64,000 nt of DNA from Merdicola sp905200315 (GTDB taxonomy: Bacteria; Bacillota; Clostridia; TANB77; CAG-508): positions 1 through 64,000 of the forward strand of contig CABPZP010000002.1 of assembly GCA_902461935.1 (NCBI GenBank), in the 5' to 3' direction. How positions within the stretch are numbered: position 1 is the stretch's first letter; each line of letters starts with the position of its first letter. A model generated the notes under the pieces. It saw nothing but the letters and a program-made list of their open reading frames with translations. It searched no databases and was not told where the DNA came from. Both the position numbers and the translations under genes were made by a program. Of the stretch, positions 61,562 through 64,000 are shown in pieces.

Positions 61562-62359
61562 ATGGTTAAATATATTGAAAATAAAAAAATGTTTTTTAGA
61601 AAATTAAAAGAAGAAAATAATAAAATTTTTATTTCAAAAATAAATAGAAATATAGCAAAAAAAGTTATAAAAAAATTAAATAAAAATGAAGTAAGAAATA
61701 TTGTATGTGATAAAGAAATTATGAAAAGTGAAGAATTTAAAAATTATTTATATTCAAATAAAATTTATATATATAATGGAATAAAATTATACAAAAACAT
61801 ATTGCAAAATATATTTGAATTTATTGAAGAAAAAGGAATAAATTTAAAACAGAAAAGTGCAGCAATTTTGGTAAATGATAATAGTGAAATAAACAGAAAA
61901 ATTATTTATAATGTTACAAAATATTTTAAACAAACAACAATAGTAACAAACAATGTTAGAAGATTTTTTAAAATAGAAAAAGAACTAGAAGAAAGCGGAA
62001 TACCCATAAATATATCAAATAATAAAAAGAAATGTTTAAGAAAAAAAGAAATAATAATAAATATAGACTTTCCAAAAGAATTAATAAATAAATATAATAT
62101 ATATGAAAGGGCAATTCTAATTAATATAGAAGAAAATATAATAATTTCAGATAAAAAATTTAATGGAATTAATCTAAATTATTATGAACTAGAATTAGAT
62201 GAAAAATATAATAAATACGAAAAATTTGATAAAAATATAGTAGTAGAAAGTATGATTATTGAAAGCAAATTAGAAAAATATAATACTTTAAAGATAAAAA
62301 ATTTAATTGGAAATAGAGGCATTATAAATGATGAAGAATTTAAAAAAATAGTAGTATAA
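61562..62359 (+). CDS. unknown Lys/Asn/Ile-rich protein
   Basis: 265 residues from ATG 61562 (or 268 from GTG 61553, which overlaps the SD). Very basic, no signal peptide, mixed alpha/beta pattern. A segment SAAILVNDNSEINRKIIYNVTKYFKQTTIVTNN looks like a Rossmann-type strand-helix-strand, so a nucleotide- or NAD-like binding fold is conceivable, but no family is recognised. It lies between a terminator and the greA promoter. Confidence 0.75.
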   Translation: MVKYIENKKMFFRKLKEENNKIFISKINRNIAKKVIKKLNKNEVRNIVCDKEIMKSEEFKNYLYSNKIYIYNGIKLYKNILQNIFEFIEEKGINLKQKSAAILVNDNSEINRKIIYNVTKYFKQTTIVTNNVRRFFKIEKELEESGIPINISNNKKKCLRKKEIIINIDFPKELINKYNIYERAILINIEENIIISDKKFNGINLNYYELELDEKYNKYEKFDKNIVVESMIIESKLEKYNTLKIKNLIGNRGIINDEEFKKIVV

Positions 62360-62361
62360 AC

Positions 62362-62390
62362 TTGACAAACCAATAATAATATTCTATATT
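62362..62390 (+). promoter_or_regulatory. promoter of greA
   Basis: TTGACA (62362-62367), 17 bp, TATATT (62385-62390). Confidence 0.75.
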
Positions 62391-62431
62391 AATGAGGTAT
62401 TAAAATTACATAATCATAAGGAGGAAACATT

Positions 62432-62908
62432 ATGGAAGAAAAAGAAGTTATATTAACACAAGAAGGTTTTGATAAATTAGAAAAGGAATTAGAAAAATTA
62501 AAAACTGAAACAAGAGCTGAAATAGCAGAAAGAATAAAAGTTGCTTTAGGTTTTGGAGATTTATCTGAAAACTCTGAATACGATGAAGCAAAAAATGCTC
62601 AAGCAGAAAACGAAAATAAAATTGTTGAATTAGAAAAGAAATTAAGACTTGCAAAAATAATAGATGAATCAGAAATAGATACAAAAACAGTACAAGTTGG
62701 AAATACAGTAAAAGTATTCGATGAAGAATTTGATGAAGAAGTAGAATACACAATTGTAGGTTCAACAGAAGTTAATTTAGCCGAAAATAAAATATCAAAC
62801 GAATCACCTTTAGGAGCAGCTTTATTAGGTAAAAAGAAAAATGCGGTTATAGAAGTTCAAATTCCAGATGGAATTGCAAAATATAAAATATTATCAATAA
62901 GAAAATAA
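62432..62908 (+). CDS. greA: transcription elongation factor GreA
   Basis: 158 residues, the family length. Rescues backtracked RNA polymerase by stimulating transcript cleavage. The N-terminal coiled coil starts [18 protein letters not shown], with the tip acidic residues in [13 protein letters not shown]. The C-terminal FKBP-like domain ends with [41 protein letters not shown]. Confidence 0.96.
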   Translation: MEEKEVILTQEGFDKLEKELEKLKTETRAEIAERIKVALGFGDLSENSEYDEAKNAQAENENKIVELEKKLRLAKIIDESEIDTKTVQVGNTVKVFDEEFDEEVEYTIVGSTEVNLAENKISNESPLGAALLGKKKNAVIEVQIPDGIAKYKILSIRK

Positions 62909-62910
62909 TA

Positions 62911-62944
62911 AAATTTTGGGTTGCAAATATGCAACCCAATTTTA
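62911..62944 (+). terminator. terminator of greA
   Basis: TTGGGTTGCA/TGCAACCCAA stem (62916-62925 with 62930-62939), then TTTT. Confidence 0.85.
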
Positions 62945-62974
62945 ATAAAAATGTAAAAAAATAATAGAGAATGT

Positions 62975-63003
62975 TGTAGGGAGTCGACGCCTCTGTCGAC
63001 TCG
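62975..63003 (+). repeat. REP-like hairpin, variant stem
   Basis: TGTAGGGAGTCGACGCCTCTG...: stem GAGTCGAC/GTCGACTC, a compensated change from the common GGGCGGAC/GTCCGCCC. Confidence 0.85.
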
Positions 63004-63048
63004 ATAAAAAATAAGGACATGGAAAATTATACATAATAGAGGAAATAA

Positions 63049-64000
63049 ATGAAATATATAAATAAAATAAAAGAAAAATTAAAAGAAATAAATTATAAAG
63101 AATTAGCTAGAAATCTAATAGTATTATTTGTATTATATTTATTAACTTCTACATTTGCTGGAATTGATATTTATGAGTATGAAGAGTTTATTAAAAATCT
63201 AAAAATTATAAACTGTATAGAATTGTTTTTTAAAAATATGATATTTAATTTAGATTTTGTTTTAAATTATTTTATATTAGTTGCAATGTATCTAATAAAT
63301 TATGGGATTTCTGGCAGAAAAAGAATAGCTATGTTAATTACAATTGTATTAAGCAGTGCATTTTCAATAATGGATTATTTTGTAACTCAAATAAGAGGAA
63401 TAGGTTTTACATTCTTTAAAAAATAGAAAAAATACCGTAGTAGGAAAAATGCATTCATCACAATATGGTGGTGGAACTGCAAATGTAGAGTATGAATTTT
63501 TAACACGAAATGCAACAGCGTTTTTGCCAGTTGGAGCTATGCCATATCAACAATATATAAAAAAAGATACAAACTCTGCTGTTTCATATATGAATGGTTT
63601 AAATTATAAAACAATAGGAATTCATTCGTGGTATAAAACGGGTTATAGCAGAGGAAAAATATATAAATATTTAGGATTTGATAAATCATTATTTAAAGAA
63701 GATATGAACAATCTGGAAAATGAAATAAATGAGTATTCTAGCGATATAAGCACATATAAATATGTAATAGATGAATTAGAAAATAAAGAAAAAGATGAAA
63801 GTATATTTGAATTTGTTGTAACAATGCAAAATCATTTACCATATATATATCAAAATGATAATGGTCAAAAATATGTAGACAATATATATGTAAATAATTA
63901 TTTACAAGTGCAAAATAAAGTTGATAATGCTTTGAAATATTTAATAGACTATATAGAAAAATATGATGAAAAAACAATTGTGCTATTTTTTGGAGATCAT
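63049..64000 (+). pseudogene. LTA-synthase-type sulfatase gene with internal deletion, running off the window
   Basis: The first frame (63049-63426) encodes three membrane helices as in LtaS-like polyglycerolphosphate synthases. After its TAG another frame reads GKMHSSQYGGGTANVEYEFLTRNATAFLPVGAMPYQQYI...TIGIHSWYKTGYSRGKIY and reaches the window end at FFGDH, the sulfatase metal motif. The region between, with two further helices and the catalytic Thr segment, is missing, so several hundred bases were deleted together with a frame change. Inactive unless the assembly is wrong. Confidence 0.75.

Noticed and set aside
7702..63003. Dispersed GTAGGGG palindromes as a CRISPR array
   Set aside because: Copies are single and scattered across intergenic spaces, without regular spacers or cas genes.

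Overview
The window is an AT-rich chromosomal segment from a low-GC Gram-positive anaerobe, most likely an uncultured member of the Clostridia. The basis is the ctsR-mcsA-mcsB-clpC stress operon, an LPXTG surface protein, HPr/enzyme I of the phosphotransferase system, RicT, McsB, rubrerythrin, clostridial ferredoxins, ThyX instead of ThyA, and strong A/T codon preference. Nearly all genes have good Shine-Dalgarno (SD) sites and many have textbook sigma-A promoters with 17-bp spacers. No tRNA, rRNA or CRISPR array was seen.

Layout. 0-8 kb: scpB, a proline--tRNA ligase fused in frame to a cyclophilin, and a 1417-residue LPXTG surface protein with a nested 45-bp tandem repeat. 8-17 kb: aspS, metG and a type IV pilus operon (frameshifted prepilin, pilB, pilT, pilC), then a ROK kinase. 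17-19 kb: an Xre regulator divergent from decayed RAYT and Rpn fragments. 18-24 kb: a WalRK-like two-component pair, lepB, holB-ricT, a 2[4Fe-4S] ferredoxin and a double-domain ThyX. 25-26 kb: thioredoxin, an FTR-like Fe-S protein and rubrerythrin. 27-32 kb: a complete fructose PTS operon (fruK-fruA-ptsH-ptsI). 32-43 kb: housekeeping genes (Nudix, phosphoesterase, radical SAM, PepF, acyl-ACP thioesterase, dGTPase, a ParE-type toxin-antitoxin pair, a ComEC-like metallo-beta-lactamase protein, DUF3006). 44-51 kb: a long structured RNA followed directly by a four-helix membrane protein (the arrangement of OLE RNA and OapA), then ctsR-mcsA-mcsB-clpC. 51-64 kb: a cation efflux pump, a pilin-like RCC1 protein, a cysteine desulfurase, a sigma-4/alpha-CTD-like protein, NfeD-stomatin, a second RAYT/Rpn remnant, a GH18 protein, greA and a damaged LTA-synthase-type gene.

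Two things stand out. First, the probable OLE RNA/OapA ribonucleoprotein locus (about 44443-45654), with a consensus promoter, no ORF in about 570 nt and an apparent ATA start for the membrane protein. Second, a dense set of small dispersed repeats. More than 20 are REP-like hairpins with a GTAG foot and stems that vary while still pairing. There are also two MITE-like families with terminal inverted repeats (4 and 2 copies), a 59-bp duplicate and two RAYT transposase remnants carrying REPs inside them. Elements of this set sit in nearly every intergenic space and split the ctsR operon twice.

Two genes (ctsR and a prepilin) each appear to carry one extra C immediately before a GGA codon. These are either real inactivations or assembly errors and should be checked in reads. 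All family assignments come from reading motifs and lengths; no database search was run.
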